From: Spirochaetales bacterium
GTDB taxonomy: Bacteria; Spirochaetota; Spirochaetia; SZUA-6; DRHE01
Assembly: GCA_030615505.1 (NCBI GenBank)
Contig: JAUWZD010000004.1
Span: 1-64,000 of the forward strand
Direction: 5' to 3'
Length of the DNA stretch: 64,000 bases
A program made the translations under genes and the position numbers. This document shows, piece after piece, positions 44,001-51,972 of the stretch; the first letter of the stretch is position 1; each line of letters begins with the position of its first letter. The notes beneath the pieces were generated by a model. That model was given only the letters and a program-made list of their open reading frames with translations, was not told where the DNA came from and ran no database searches.

Positions 44001-44152
44001 ATGACGGCCTGACCGTATTAAACAAGGCTTTGAAGCTATTACAGCATAGAGCAAGCAATATTGAGAATTCCACCATACGCTGGCAGTTTCTCCATAAGAA
44101 TTTCTGGAATGCCCGTCTGCTGGAAGAAGCTGAACGGAAGAGGCTCCTTTAA
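41015..44152 (+). CDS. Degenerate STAND-like NTPase with C-terminal TPR repeats
   Basis: About 1045 aa. The start is uncertain (TTG 41015, or ATG 41084). Residues 1-40 include a hydrophobic segment. About 190-400 look like a NACHT/AAA-type fold without a proper P-loop (LYISGSNASERRLLVDS) but with a Walker B-like ILVCEDIE. A winged-helix region (about 490-540, LNRLQLTSFLYSQGLSDEIIF) follows, then TPR-type helical pairs (about 570-1030). The architecture recalls MalT/LuxR-like or cyclase-linked regulators, with the ATPase probably inactive. An in-frame 15-bp repeat lies at 43132-43170. Role unknown, probably signalling scaffold. Confidence 0.6.
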   Translation: MREKIHSNRYTFEKPVILLFNVIMLYLLLKIFNYKQLQKVNQGLTEDIQNNLKKIAESAGIAYLGNRDGNLLYALGDEKRLDPQKAIESVRQFYKQLHSTEEDLFGFNLLVSLLDEDSETAQKKMRESLLTINSYEEIWLEEKAEIFFSGRVASRKIEDFWLVLPQTGYAAVAPDRHKNIWDREASIKRILKTVMLKDTMCLYISGSNASERRLLVDSVLSRFLEKTNVMNVPRIFTLFNRRSVIHPFLNSIDPEFLNLVDQFLYRYELNVWNELGDLLSFLKNTPTGNMYPDHLSQDFHLAYQLYLIAYFRMMEENLLPPILVCEDIETYNSHSLKALKILLKGFSRLSSFKPILTSGKKGMKCEFNFLKIRTVSIRPLSPKKIRGFSSKLVPALNISEKDSFQIQKYTKGHVIPLVHFLKILEKREQIPDENGSFSWIHNAETIALFSGHPIAVSWYFINYLPEHMKRFLYIIYLQAGLLNRLQLTSFLYSQGLSDEIIFRSLTDLIHYGLIASGEYVIPLFPAIREKLKKSIISSESNLEEEFTEFLIGLWRGGSFPHLVLLFFFLLNMKESLSKTAEAKYDRYALEILVQTLERKIAELDFEGVQLLLNQKHLSLLSLSPDEQRGLKLFIYSVKIRSALLSGNIQEVEDLHTEAVVLSSGYRVNPLKGRLFLQIARFYEMKGDPVIALDWAKKSLIQFQNSGVPGSQVPWSQVPGGELLATIEIGSAMLALGKIEEALEYFSFSDQVRDSLFPIEELRASALKAVALFIKGNLSRAQTEVQKGLEQAQALKRREWELFLDFLDARILFELGACQDAIPVLLRGLAMAELYSIEPAKKIFYRWLGRSYAYMGRLETAESVLDSCEDAAEKLYFLGEVHFFRGDNARALEACESASSLTGTEDLYPGERILWTDGFAAVEGRCFSLLTGSALLIRLIQSFKAYLQGLEGGVEQGIEHLYRITRGEKIPEVDPYLSIYHYFYASTLPDVGKGEVDDGLTVLNKALKLLQHRASNIENSTIRWQFLHKNFWNARLLEEAERKRLL
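43132..43170 (+). repeat. In-frame 15-bp tandem repeat (VPGSQ/VPWSQ/VPGGE)
   Basis: 'ggttcctgggtctca' repeats about 2.6 times inside the TPR gene, adding a Val-Pro-x-Ser-Gln loop between helices. Confidence 0.85.
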
Positions 44153-44163
44153 AGGAATATATT

Positions 44164-44262
44164 ATGTCAGCAACAAAAATCGGTATTGGGATTATTTGGG
44201 CAGGCAAGGCCGGTAAATTGGCAATAGAAATCGCAATTAAATCATTTAATTCGCAGGATTGA
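44164..44262 (+). CDS. Small 32-aa ORF between the TPR and AAA+ genes (possible)
   Basis: MSATKIGIGIIWAGKAGKLA… QD is preceded by AAGGAA seven bases from the ATG. It has an amphipathic Ile/Ala/Lys middle. The promoter of the next gene starts at its last codons. It may be a small membrane-binding peptide or chance. Confidence 0.4.
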   Translation: MSATKIGIGIIWAGKAGKLAIEIAIKSFNSQD

Positions 44263-44287
44263 CTAAAGGCTTGTTTGGGCTTATAAT
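44259..44287 (+). promoter_or_regulatory. Sigma-70 promoter of the AAA+ ATPase gene
   Basis: TTGACT (44259-44264), 17 bp, TATAAT (44282-44287). It is near-consensus and lies 28 bp before ATG 44315, which has GGGAGGGG. Confidence 0.8.
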
Positions 44288-44314
44288 TTTTAAGTCATCT
44301 TCTGGGAGGGGAAA

Positions 44315-46063
44315 ATGGCCGAACAATTAATTTTAAAAAGCCTGCCTTTTATTAAAATACTACCTGCCTGGGCACAGGAGCTGGCTTACAAATACTGCTC
44401 CAAAACAGCTAACCTCTATATAGTGCATGGAAATATCAGAGATTTTCTGCCCCACAGGATGAAGGATAATGAATTCAATTTTGTTAAGATTCAGGATTAT
44501 ATTGCGGAAGTTCTCTTCGGAAATCGCGATATTATAGTATTTTATGATCGTTCTTCAGGCGTGAGCTTCTGTACACCGGAAATGAAGAGAGGTTTTTTAA
44601 GGGAATTATCCTCATCCAACGGTCAGAATCGAGAGGATTTTCTTTCCAAGGATCCTGTAGAAGCCTTCCATTATCTGGAGAAATATTTCTATAAGAATGT
44701 TCCCAGAAAACGGCGTATTGTACTTATTGTCGATTATTCTGAAACAATAGTTCCTAATACGGATATTTCCAGGTACACGGATGAGGACCGCTACTGCTTA
44801 GTCACGCTCAATCGTTGGGCAAATGACCCAATATTTACAGAGGGGGATATCTCGATAATCCTGCTTACTGAGAATCTTGCTGATCTCAATATCAAGCTTG
44901 TGCGTTCACCCAGTACCATTAAAGTAAACATCCCTCTGCCTGATGAAATGGTGCGGGAGCGCTTTTTTAATTTTTTAGAGAGAGAAGAAAAACTCCTTTT
45001 GGAGCACAGGCTGTTTCCTAAAGAAGTTGCCCAACTGACCAGCGGGCTCAATTTAGTTAATATCTATCAACTGGCGGCTGAATCATATCAGGAGGATAGA
45101 CGGATTACTCGTGAGTATCTGCGCCTAAAGAAGAAGGAGATAATAGAAACTGAGGCGATCGGCCTTTTAGAGTTTATAGAGTCTGAGTATGATCTCTCAA
45201 TGGTGTCGGGACATGACTTTGTAAAAAAACGCTTTAAGAGTGCCGCCAGGGCTATAAAGCTCGGACGACTGGATGTTCTACCCATGGGTTATTTGATTGC
45301 CGGTGCGGTGGGAACCGGTAAATCCTTTATGGTCTCTGCTTTTGCCGGAGAGATAGGTATCCCTATAGTAAAGTTCCAGAACTTCAGGTCCAAATGGCAG
45401 GGAGTTACGGAAGCAAATCTGGAAAAAATATTGAATATTCTTAAAGCCATGGCCCCTGTGGGAGTAATGATCGATGAAGCCGATGCCTTTTTAGGTAATC
45501 GTAACCAGGAAGGCGATTCCGGTACCAGTAACAGGATCTTTGCTCAGATAGCTTCATTCATGGGCAATACCGAGTACAGGGGTAAGATTATCTGGTTTTT
45601 GATTACCTGCAGGCCGGATCTACTGCCCATCGATCTGAAACGCCAGGGCCGGGCAGAGGAGCATCTTGCTCTCTTCTATCCGGAGACCATAGCCGAGAAA
45701 GAGGAACTATTCCAAACCCTGGTAAGAAAATTAAAGCTGAAGATACAGAAAGTAAACATCATTGATCTCTTGCGGAGATACAATTTTGATTTTTCAGGTG
45801 CAGACTTAGAATCTGTGCTGATTCGCGCCAAATTATTAGCTGCCATGAATAATCATGTTTTTATCACGAAGAACGACCTGGAGGAAACCATTCGCGATTT
45901 TATCCCACCTGCCTATCCGCATGATATAGAGCTTCAAAATCTTGTAGCTGTTTTGGAGTGCACAAGCAGGGAGATGGTGCCCAAGAGATTTCAGAACCTG
46001 GAGAGAGGGAAGCTTATCTCGGAAATCAAGCAGCTCAAGATTCTTCTGGCTGAGAGAGAATAA
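44315..46063 (+). CDS. AAA+ ATPase (Ycf46-like)
   Basis: A 582-aa protein. The N-terminal half (1-300) is a non-enzymatic or P-loop-like region (ANLYIVHGNIRDFLP; RIVLIVDYSETIVP). The C-terminal half is a classical AAA module with Walker A GAVGTGKSF (about 330-338), pore-like SKWQGVTEANLE, Walker B GVMIDEADAFLGNR (about 383-396), sensor 1 ITCRPD and an arginine finger in RQGRAEEHL. I see no protease domain, so it is likely a remodelling ATPase working with the TPR genes that follow. It is transcribed from its own promoter. Confidence 0.8.
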   Translation: MAEQLILKSLPFIKILPAWAQELAYKYCSKTANLYIVHGNIRDFLPHRMKDNEFNFVKIQDYIAEVLFGNRDIIVFYDRSSGVSFCTPEMKRGFLRELSSSNGQNREDFLSKDPVEAFHYLEKYFYKNVPRKRRIVLIVDYSETIVPNTDISRYTDEDRYCLVTLNRWANDPIFTEGDISIILLTENLADLNIKLVRSPSTIKVNIPLPDEMVRERFFNFLEREEKLLLEHRLFPKEVAQLTSGLNLVNIYQLAAESYQEDRRITREYLRLKKKEIIETEAIGLLEFIESEYDLSMVSGHDFVKKRFKSAARAIKLGRLDVLPMGYLIAGAVGTGKSFMVSAFAGEIGIPIVKFQNFRSKWQGVTEANLEKILNILKAMAPVGVMIDEADAFLGNRNQEGDSGTSNRIFAQIASFMGNTEYRGKIIWFLITCRPDLLPIDLKRQGRAEEHLALFYPETIAEKEELFQTLVRKLKLKIQKVNIIDLLRRYNFDFSGADLESVLIRAKLLAAMNNHVFITKNDLEETIRDFIPPAYPHDIELQNLVAVLECTSREMVPKRFQNLERGKLISEIKQLKILLAERE

Positions 46064-46098
46064 GAGAAATTCGAATAAGTACATTGCCAGTGACTAAG

Positions 46099-46127
46099 TT
46101 GAAAAAAGCTCATAATCTACATATACT
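46099..46127 (+). promoter_or_regulatory. Sigma-70 promoter of the 115-aa/TPR pair
   Basis: TTGAAA (46099-46104), 17 bp, TATACT (46122-46127), 17 bp before ATG 46145. The leader is very short. Confidence 0.6.
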
Positions 46128-46144
46128 TCTTGTAGGTTTATTTT

Positions 46145-46492
46145 ATGAACGGAGAAGAAATTTTAAGTAAGTTGCCCCGGGATGGCTTTTTGAAGATTTC
46201 CCAGAGCAAGACAGTGGCTATGCCAAAGAAAGAAAGGGTGGCCCTTATCCGCAAGGGCAATGAGTTCTTTAATCAAAAAAATTATGATCTGGCAAAGAAA
46301 ATATTTCTTACTACAGGCTACACCGACGGATTGATTCGACTTGGAGATTACTACGATGAAAAGAAAATGCCTTTAGAGGCATTCAGAATGTACTTTTTGG
46401 CTCCTTATCCCAAGAAGGTCAATTACATGCTGGAAAAAATGGCAGGCATTATGAAAATGTGGCTTGCAGAGGAGACAAAAAAAAGTGATTAA
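46145..46492 (+). CDS. Uncharacterised 115-aa protein preceding a TPR gene
   Basis: I do not recognise a named family. The sequence is soluble and helical, with one TPR-like helix pair (KGNEFFNQKNYDLAKKIFLTTG, about 36-58). Its end overlaps the TPR gene's GTG start by 8 bp, so translation is coupled. It is probably a partner of that TPR protein. Confidence 0.6.
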   Translation: MNGEEILSKLPRDGFLKISQSKTVAMPKKERVALIRKGNEFFNQKNYDLAKKIFLTTGYTDGLIRLGDYYDEKKMPLEAFRMYFLAPYPKKVNYMLEKMAGIMKMWLAEETKKSD

Positions 46493-47603
46493 AGACGATA
46501 AGAGTTTAGAAACAGATAGTCAGCATATATCTGAGCTGTCCAAACAGGGCTACAGCTGTTTAAAAACGGGTAAATTTGAAGAAGCAGAGGTTTTTTTTAA
46601 GCGTATCTTAGAAACGGAAAGATTTAATAATTATGCCCTGGTCGGATTGGGAGAGGTCTTTAGAAAACGTGGCGACTTCGGTAGAGCAATGGAGAATTAC
46701 CAGCGCTGTTTAGACTATCACCCGGGTAATAAATATGCCTTGATCGGTCTTGCCGATTGTTACAGGGCTCTTAAATCCTACCAGAAGGCGATTGATATCT
46801 GGGAGCAGTATCTTGCACAGGATGATTACGATGTAACCGTACTGACTCGTATCGCTGATGCTTACAGGAAGGTAAAGAACTTTGAACGCTCCCGGGATAT
46901 ATACTTAAAGGTTTTGGAATTGGATCAGGATAATCCCTATGCCTTAAATGGACTGGGGCATCTGCACTTTGATTTCAGAATTTTTAATGAGTCCATCACC
47001 TACTGGGAGAGGATGCTTGTGGGTGATCCTGAAAATATCAGGGTACTGACCTCCCTTGGTAATTGCTATCGTAAGTTGAAGGACTTCCAGAAGGGAATGA
47101 CCTTCTTTGAGAGAGCCGAAGATCTTGAGCCCGGGAATTTTTATGCCCTTTTTGGAATTGCAGATTGTTATAGGGGTTTGAACGATCATAGAAAATCTTT
47201 AGATGCCTGGCAGGCAATCCTGGAATTTGATCCCCAGAATAAGGTCATCATGACCCGGGTGGGTGATGCCTACCGGAACATGGGAAAAACAGATATGGCT
47301 GAGGAATTTTATCACAAGGCTCTGGACTTAGAATTTGATCTTTATGCTGTTATAGGTCTTGCCATGATTAATAAAACCAGGGGAAACTATCTGGAGGCTA
47401 TTGAGTCCTTGACCGGGCTTTTAGTCCAGAATCCTAAGAATCACCGTTTAGTTATTGAAGTGGCGGACTGTCATATAAAACTGGGTCATACTCAGAGAGC
47501 TATGGATACTCTGACCCGGTTCTTACGGCAGGGCGGTAGGAATTCCTATGTCTCTGAGATGCTTGATAAGCTAAAGAAAGAAGCTGATTCCGGCCATGCT
47601 TAG
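46485..47603 (+). CDS. TPR-repeat protein
   Basis: A 372-aa protein starting at GTG 46485, with GGAG nine bases before; an upstream TTG lies in the previous gene. It is almost wholly tetratricopeptide repeats of 34 residues (roughly ten), with regular YxxAL/GLGxxYR patterns such as ALVGLGEVFRKRGDFGRAMENY. No signal peptide or catalytic domain. TPR proteins scaffold complexes, and the likely partners are the AAA+ ATPase and the 115-aa protein. Confidence 0.82.
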   Translation: MIKDDKSLETDSQHISELSKQGYSCLKTGKFEEAEVFFKRILETERFNNYALVGLGEVFRKRGDFGRAMENYQRCLDYHPGNKYALIGLADCYRALKSYQKAIDIWEQYLAQDDYDVTVLTRIADAYRKVKNFERSRDIYLKVLELDQDNPYALNGLGHLHFDFRIFNESITYWERMLVGDPENIRVLTSLGNCYRKLKDFQKGMTFFERAEDLEPGNFYALFGIADCYRGLNDHRKSLDAWQAILEFDPQNKVIMTRVGDAYRNMGKTDMAEEFYHKALDLEFDLYAVIGLAMINKTRGNYLEAIESLTGLLVQNPKNHRLVIEVADCHIKLGHTQRAMDTLTRFLRQGGRNSYVSEMLDKLKKEADSGHA

Positions 47604-47635
47604 CGATGAGTCCAAAGATATCCTTGCCATGAACC

Positions 47636-48079
47636 TTATTCCTGAAGCATATCCAGGTCTGCAAGATCCTGTTTTCTGCCGGCAGCCTTCTTGTTTCGTA
47701 TAAGATCGTGTTTACTTATAAAATAAGCCTTAACTTTACCGTATCGTGAGACAACCCTGTTTTTCCACACTTCCTCAAATGTGCAGCCGGCTATTGATGA
47801 CACAAGATCAATCCGTACAGGCTCATAACCGAGCTGTATTACCTGATCCCTGGTTGTGATATCATCTCTTGTAAGATCTAAGCTTTCAAATCCAAATTCC
47901 TTAAGGGTCTGAATAACTCTATCAGCATTTTCTTTGGTGGGTTCAACTAATATGTCCATATCTTTTGTATATCGTGGTTTAGCATGAAATGCCAGTGCAA
48001 ATGAACCTATGATGCAGTATTTAACACTATTTTTGTTTAATAATTTTAAGAAATCTTCGTAATCCTTTTCGACTTTCAT
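47636..48079 (-). CDS. Nucleotidyltransferase (minimal, AbiEii/MNT-like)
   Basis: A 147-aa protein from ATG 48079; an in-frame TTG at 48094 is the alternative start. The nucleotidyltransferase motif is GSFALAFHAKPRYTKDMDIL (GS…DxD, about 18-38 of this start), followed by LGYEPVRIDLVSS with the third Asp. Toxins of this superfamily transfer nucleotides to tRNA or other targets. The partner overlapping its 5' end may be the antitoxin. Confidence 0.75.
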   Translation of the reverse strand: MKVEKDYEDFLKLLNKNSVKYCIIGSFALAFHAKPRYTKDMDILVEPTKENADRVIQTLKEFGFESLDLTRDDITTRDQVIQLGYEPVRIDLVSSIAGCTFEEVWKNRVVSRYGKVKAYFISKHDLIRNKKAAGRKQDLADLDMLQE

Positions 48080-48224
48080 TCCCAAATTTCTCAAACGATT
48101 CTCTTAATTCTTGCACTATACTCAATCTTTCCTCAGGTGACAATGCTGAATAATACTCCCTCTCAGCCTTTTCCGCCTCGGTAATGCCGATTTTTCTATA
48201 CCAGATTCTGTTTTTCACAATCAA
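48027..48224 (-). CDS. Small partner of the nucleotidyltransferase (possible antitoxin)
   Basis: A 65-aa charged protein (AEKAEREYYSALSPEERLSIVQELRE) overlapping the start of the nucleotidyltransferase gene by about 50 bp. Size, order and charge fit a TA-type partner. I know no firm family for it. The start is M at 48224. Confidence 0.6.
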   Translation of the reverse strand: MIVKNRIWYRKIGITEAEKAEREYYSALSPEERLSIVQELRESFEKFGNESRKGLRRFLKIIKQK

Positions 48225-48319
48225 AGTCTATCAATTATTCCTGTTACTGTACATAAGGGTCTTTCCCTGTTGGAGGTACATTTAGACAGATACGCTCTTA
48301 TCTTTATCTCGTAGAGCTG

Positions 48320-50113
48320 TCAGTCAGGCTCTATAACGGCCCGGATGCGTCTGACTCCGGCAGATGAGGACTGCTCCTTTACAATACGGAATCGGCCCAG
48401 CGCACCGGTTCTTTCCACATGGGGACCTCCGCAGACCTCCCTGGAAAATCCTCCAATAGAGTATACTTTTACCTTCTCTTCATACTTGTCCCCGAACAGG
48501 GCAATGGCCCCATCAGCCTTAGCCTCCTGCAGGGTCATGGTATTAAAACTCACTGGAAGATCCCGACGGATCTGTTCATTAACAATCTCTTCTACTCGCT
48601 CGATCTGCTTAAGAGTTAATTTTTCAGGATATGAGAAATCGAATCTCAGCCGATCACTGGTTATATTGCTGCCCTTCTGCTGCACGTGATCCCCCAATTC
48701 CAGCCGTAAGGCCTTATGAAGGAGATGGGTCGCGGTGTGCAATTTTTTGACCATATCCGAGTGATCCGCCAATCCGCCTCTAAAGCTCTTCTCCGCACCG
48801 GACTTGGATATGGCCTGATGCTTTTTAAAAGCTGCCTGGAAGCCCTCCAGATCAACCTCCAGGCCGTTCTCAGCAGCCAGTTCCTGGGTAATTTCAATGG
48901 GAAAGCCGTAGGTGTCGTAGAGTCTAAAGGCTATTCTGCCGGGAAGGAGCTTTTTAGGATTCTTAAGAAGGTTTGGCAGGAGTTTTTCAAATTCACGTTC
49001 ACCCCTGCTGAGAGTCTGTAAAAACTTCTTTTCTTCAAGCTCCAGCTCATACAGAATCATTTTTTGACTGCGCCCAAGCTCAGGATATAATTTTTTGTAG
49101 ATCTCAACGGCAGCTAAAGCGGAGGAAAAGAGGAAATCCTTTTCCATGGAGAGCTTCCTTCCATGGCGTATGGCCCGGCGAATCAAGCGCCTGAGAATAT
49201 ATCCCTGTCCCAGATTTGACGGCTTTACAGCTTTTTCGTCGCCAAGGATAAATACAGCGGAGCGGACATGATCCGTAATGATTCTGATAGATTGATCGAT
49301 ATCAGGATCACTGCCGTAATTAATTCCTGCAGCCTCTTCAATAACACGTATGATGGGCATAAACAGCTCAGTCTCGAAAACAGTTTTTTTACCCTGCAGA
49401 ATAGCGCAGGTTCGCTCAATTCCCATACCCGTATCAACAGTTTTTTGATCCAGGGGAAGATATCTTCTTTCTGGGGTTTTATTGTATTGTATAAATACGT
49501 CGTTCCAGATTTCAAAATACTTGCCACAATAACATCCCGGACGGCAGTCCGGGGAACAGGGGGAAACCCCTGTATCAATAAACATCTCCGTATCCGGACC
49601 GCAGGGGCCTGTCTGTCCGGCCGGCCCCCACCAGTTATCCTCCCTACCTAAAAAGTAAATTCTCTCTTCCGGAATGCCTAAAGACAACCAGATATCTGCG
49701 GCCTCCCGGTCCTGGGGGACATCTGAATCCCCTTCAAATACCGTGACATGGAGATGATCAGGGGTAAAGCCAAGCCATTTTTCGCAAGTAAGGAATTCAT
49801 AACTGAATTCAATGGCTTCCTTCTTGAAATAGTCCCCTAAAGACCAGTTTCCCAGCATTTCAAAGAAGGTGAGATGGGTTTTATCTCCGACTGAATCAAT
49901 GTCACCGGTGCGTATGCATTTCTGGTAGTTTACAAGCCTCTTTCCACCGGGATGGAGTTCCCCCAGAATATAGGGTACTAAAGGATGCATGCCTGCAGTT
50001 GTAAAGAGCACAGTCGGATCGTTTTCCGGAATCAGTGACTTGCCGGATATTTCTCTATGTCCCTTTCCGCGGAAAAACTCGATGTATTTCTCTCTTAACT
50101 CTTGTGCGGTCAT
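48320..50113 (-). CDS. alaS: Alanyl-tRNA synthetase, short form
   Basis: A 597-aa protein. Catalytic core: LFTTAGMHPLVPYILG, NYQKCIRTGDIDSVG and motif 3 GRREDN-like GREDNWWGPAGQTGPCGP. Tyrosine/editing domain: HTATHLLHKALRLELG and RLRFDFSYP, ending with CGGPHVERTGALGRF. It stops after the editing domain with no C-terminal C-Ala region (usual bacterial length about 870 aa), like some spirochaete and clostridial enzymes. Charging and proofreading domains look intact. Confidence 0.95.
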   Translation of the reverse strand: MTAQELREKYIEFFRGKGHREISGKSLIPENDPTVLFTTAGMHPLVPYILGELHPGGKRLVNYQKCIRTGDIDSVGDKTHLTFFEMLGNWSLGDYFKKEAIEFSYEFLTCEKWLGFTPDHLHVTVFEGDSDVPQDREAADIWLSLGIPEERIYFLGREDNWWGPAGQTGPCGPDTEMFIDTGVSPCSPDCRPGCYCGKYFEIWNDVFIQYNKTPERRYLPLDQKTVDTGMGIERTCAILQGKKTVFETELFMPIIRVIEEAAGINYGSDPDIDQSIRIITDHVRSAVFILGDEKAVKPSNLGQGYILRRLIRRAIRHGRKLSMEKDFLFSSALAAVEIYKKLYPELGRSQKMILYELELEEKKFLQTLSRGEREFEKLLPNLLKNPKKLLPGRIAFRLYDTYGFPIEITQELAAENGLEVDLEGFQAAFKKHQAISKSGAEKSFRGGLADHSDMVKKLHTATHLLHKALRLELGDHVQQKGSNITSDRLRFDFSYPEKLTLKQIERVEEIVNEQIRRDLPVSFNTMTLQEAKADGAIALFGDKYEEKVKVYSIGGFSREVCGGPHVERTGALGRFRIVKEQSSSAGVRRIRAVIEPD

Positions 50114-50128
50114 CTTTTATGGAAGGAT

Positions 50129-50605
50129 TCAAATATCCTCAAACTCGCTGTCATCTTCGGTAAATTCGGGAAATACATAGGCTATTGTTCCGGACTTCCT
50201 GATTTTCATTTCAGCATATCCCTGGCTCACAAGCTTCTCCAGGTACTTCCTGGCTTCTTCTATGGAAAGGTTTCCCTCCAAAGCCACTTCACCGGGAGTG
50301 GCGATCCCCTTATTCTTTTTGGCGGTGCGGAGAATCACCCTCTCAGGAGATTCTTTTCCGGCAACCCTGGGATGCTGAACCTCAAGACCTTCAAATAGAG
50401 CCCGGCGATACTGAGGCCCGATATTGGCTTCGCTCACCATGGTTGGGATATAGAAGAAATCGAAGACTGCTCCTATCATACCGAGCCCTCCGGTCATAAA
50501 CCAGAGGAAACCGGTTCCGAATCGGCCTAAGTAGAACCTGTGCAGGCCTAAAGCACCGAATCCTGAGATGAACCACAAAAAGTAGGCTATCGAATTCTTA
50601 TACAC
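50129..50605 (-). CDS. TM2-domain protein with winged-helix C-terminus
   Basis: A 158-aa protein, start chosen as GTG 50605 after AGGGAGG; a further in-frame TTG lies upstream. It has a TM2 domain of two hydrophobic hairpins (SGFGALGLHRFYLGRFGTGFLWFMTGG) at the N-terminus, then a small winged-helix-like region (IATPGEVALEGNLSIEEARKYLEKL). TM2 proteins are small membrane proteins of unclear role; the wHTH part is unusual. Confidence 0.75.
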   Translation of the reverse strand: MYKNSIAYFLWFISGFGALGLHRFYLGRFGTGFLWFMTGGLGMIGAVFDFFYIPTMVSEANIGPQYRRALFEGLEVQHPRVAGKESPERVILRTAKKNKGIATPGEVALEGNLSIEEARKYLEKLVSQGYAEMKIRKSGTIAYVFPEFTEDDSEFEDI

Positions 50606-50659
50606 CCATGCCTCCCTATACACCAATAGATACCATTGATTCTGAAAATCCTCAAGGTT

Positions 50660-51958
50660 TTATGGATACAGTCTGGAAATAGTTCTGGGAAAGGGGATGG
50701 CTTCCCGAACATGCCTGATTCCACAGAGCCAGGTAACGGTTCTTTCCAGGCCTATTCCGAATCCGGAGTGAGGAACCGAGCCATACTCCCTAAGTTCCTT
50801 ATACCAGGTGTAGGCTTCTTCCGGCAGGTTCTCCTCATGTATGCGGCTGAGTAATTTTTGGTAGTCATCTTCCCTCTGGGAACCGCCTATAATCTCACCA
50901 TATCCTTCAGGAGCAAGCAGATCGGAGCAGAGCACCGTATCAGGATTATCCGGATTCTCCTTCATATAAAAGGCCTTGGCCTTTTTGGGATAATTCATGA
51001 TAAACACGGGTTTTTCGTGCTGCCCGGATAAAACTGTCTCGTCTTCAGCTCCAAGATCATCTCCCCACTGGATGGGGTGGCTCTTCTTCTGAAGGCTGCT
51101 CACGGCATCGTTGTAGTCCACTTTGGGGAAGGGAGGTGTAATCTTTTTTAGTTTCGCATTATCCCTGTCCAGAATCTTAAGCTCCTGATCACAGAGCTTA
51201 AGAATATCTTCTGCCAGTGTGCAGATCATATCCTCCTGTAGCTGCATATTACCCTCATTATCGAGATAAGCTACTTCCGCCTCCAGCATCCAGAATTCGG
51301 TGAGATGCCTGCGGGTTTTAGATTTTTCCGCTCGAAAGGTTGGCCCAAAATTGTAAACTTTACCAAAAGCCATGCAGGCTGCTTCAAGGTAAAGCTGTCC
51401 TGTCTGGGCTAAATAAGCATCTCCCAGATCGAAGTAGGAAATTGAAAAGAGAGTGCTTGGGTTCTCGCCGATTGAGCCTGTGATAATGGGTGTATCGATC
51501 AGAACATAGTTTCGACTGTTAAAGAAGTTTCTAAGAGTTATGATCGCCTGGTTTCTTATTCTTAAAATGGCTCCCGGACGGGTTGATCTAAGCCACAAAT
51601 GCCTGTTTTCTAAGAGAAAGTCTATTCCATGTTCTTTTTTAGCAATGGGATAGTCTTTGTCCGGGTTCTGAACTAAGATGATTCCTGAAACGGCTAGTTC
51701 ATAGCCTGTGGGGGCGCGTTCATCCTTTTTAACGGTTCCGTGAACCTTGATTGAAGCCTCCATTTTTATGGAGTTTAAAATTTCAAAGCTCGCCGAATCG
51801 CATTCGCCATTTACGGCCACTCCCTGCAGGCGGCCCGTGCCGTCCCGCAGTTGAAGAAAGTGAATTTTTCCCTTGGATCGGATATTGAAGAGCCATCCTG
51901 CAATTTCGATTTCCTGATTCTCATACTTCCCTATATCGGCAATCCATATTCTCTGCAT
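50660..51958 (-). CDS. asnS: Asparaginyl-tRNA synthetase
   Basis: A 432-aa class IIb synthetase. N-terminal OB-fold with IAGWLFNIRSKGKIHFLQLRDGTG, motif 2 NFGPTFRAEKSKTRRHLTEFWMLEAE, motif 3 GFGIGLERTVTWL. The second-half Asn-type signature (RHLTEFWMLEAEV) separates it from AspRS. It follows alaS and the TM2 gene on the same strand. Confidence 0.93.
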   Translation of the reverse strand: MQRIWIADIGKYENQEIEIAGWLFNIRSKGKIHFLQLRDGTGRLQGVAVNGECDSASFEILNSIKMEASIKVHGTVKKDERAPTGYELAVSGIILVQNPDKDYPIAKKEHGIDFLLENRHLWLRSTRPGAILRIRNQAIITLRNFFNSRNYVLIDTPIITGSIGENPSTLFSISYFDLGDAYLAQTGQLYLEAACMAFGKVYNFGPTFRAEKSKTRRHLTEFWMLEAEVAYLDNEGNMQLQEDMICTLAEDILKLCDQELKILDRDNAKLKKITPPFPKVDYNDAVSSLQKKSHPIQWGDDLGAEDETVLSGQHEKPVFIMNYPKKAKAFYMKENPDNPDTVLCSDLLAPEGYGEIIGGSQREDDYQKLLSRIHEENLPEEAYTWYKELREYGSVPHSGFGIGLERTVTWLCGIRHVREAIPFPRTISRLYP

Positions 51959-51972
51959 GTCAAGTCCTTACT

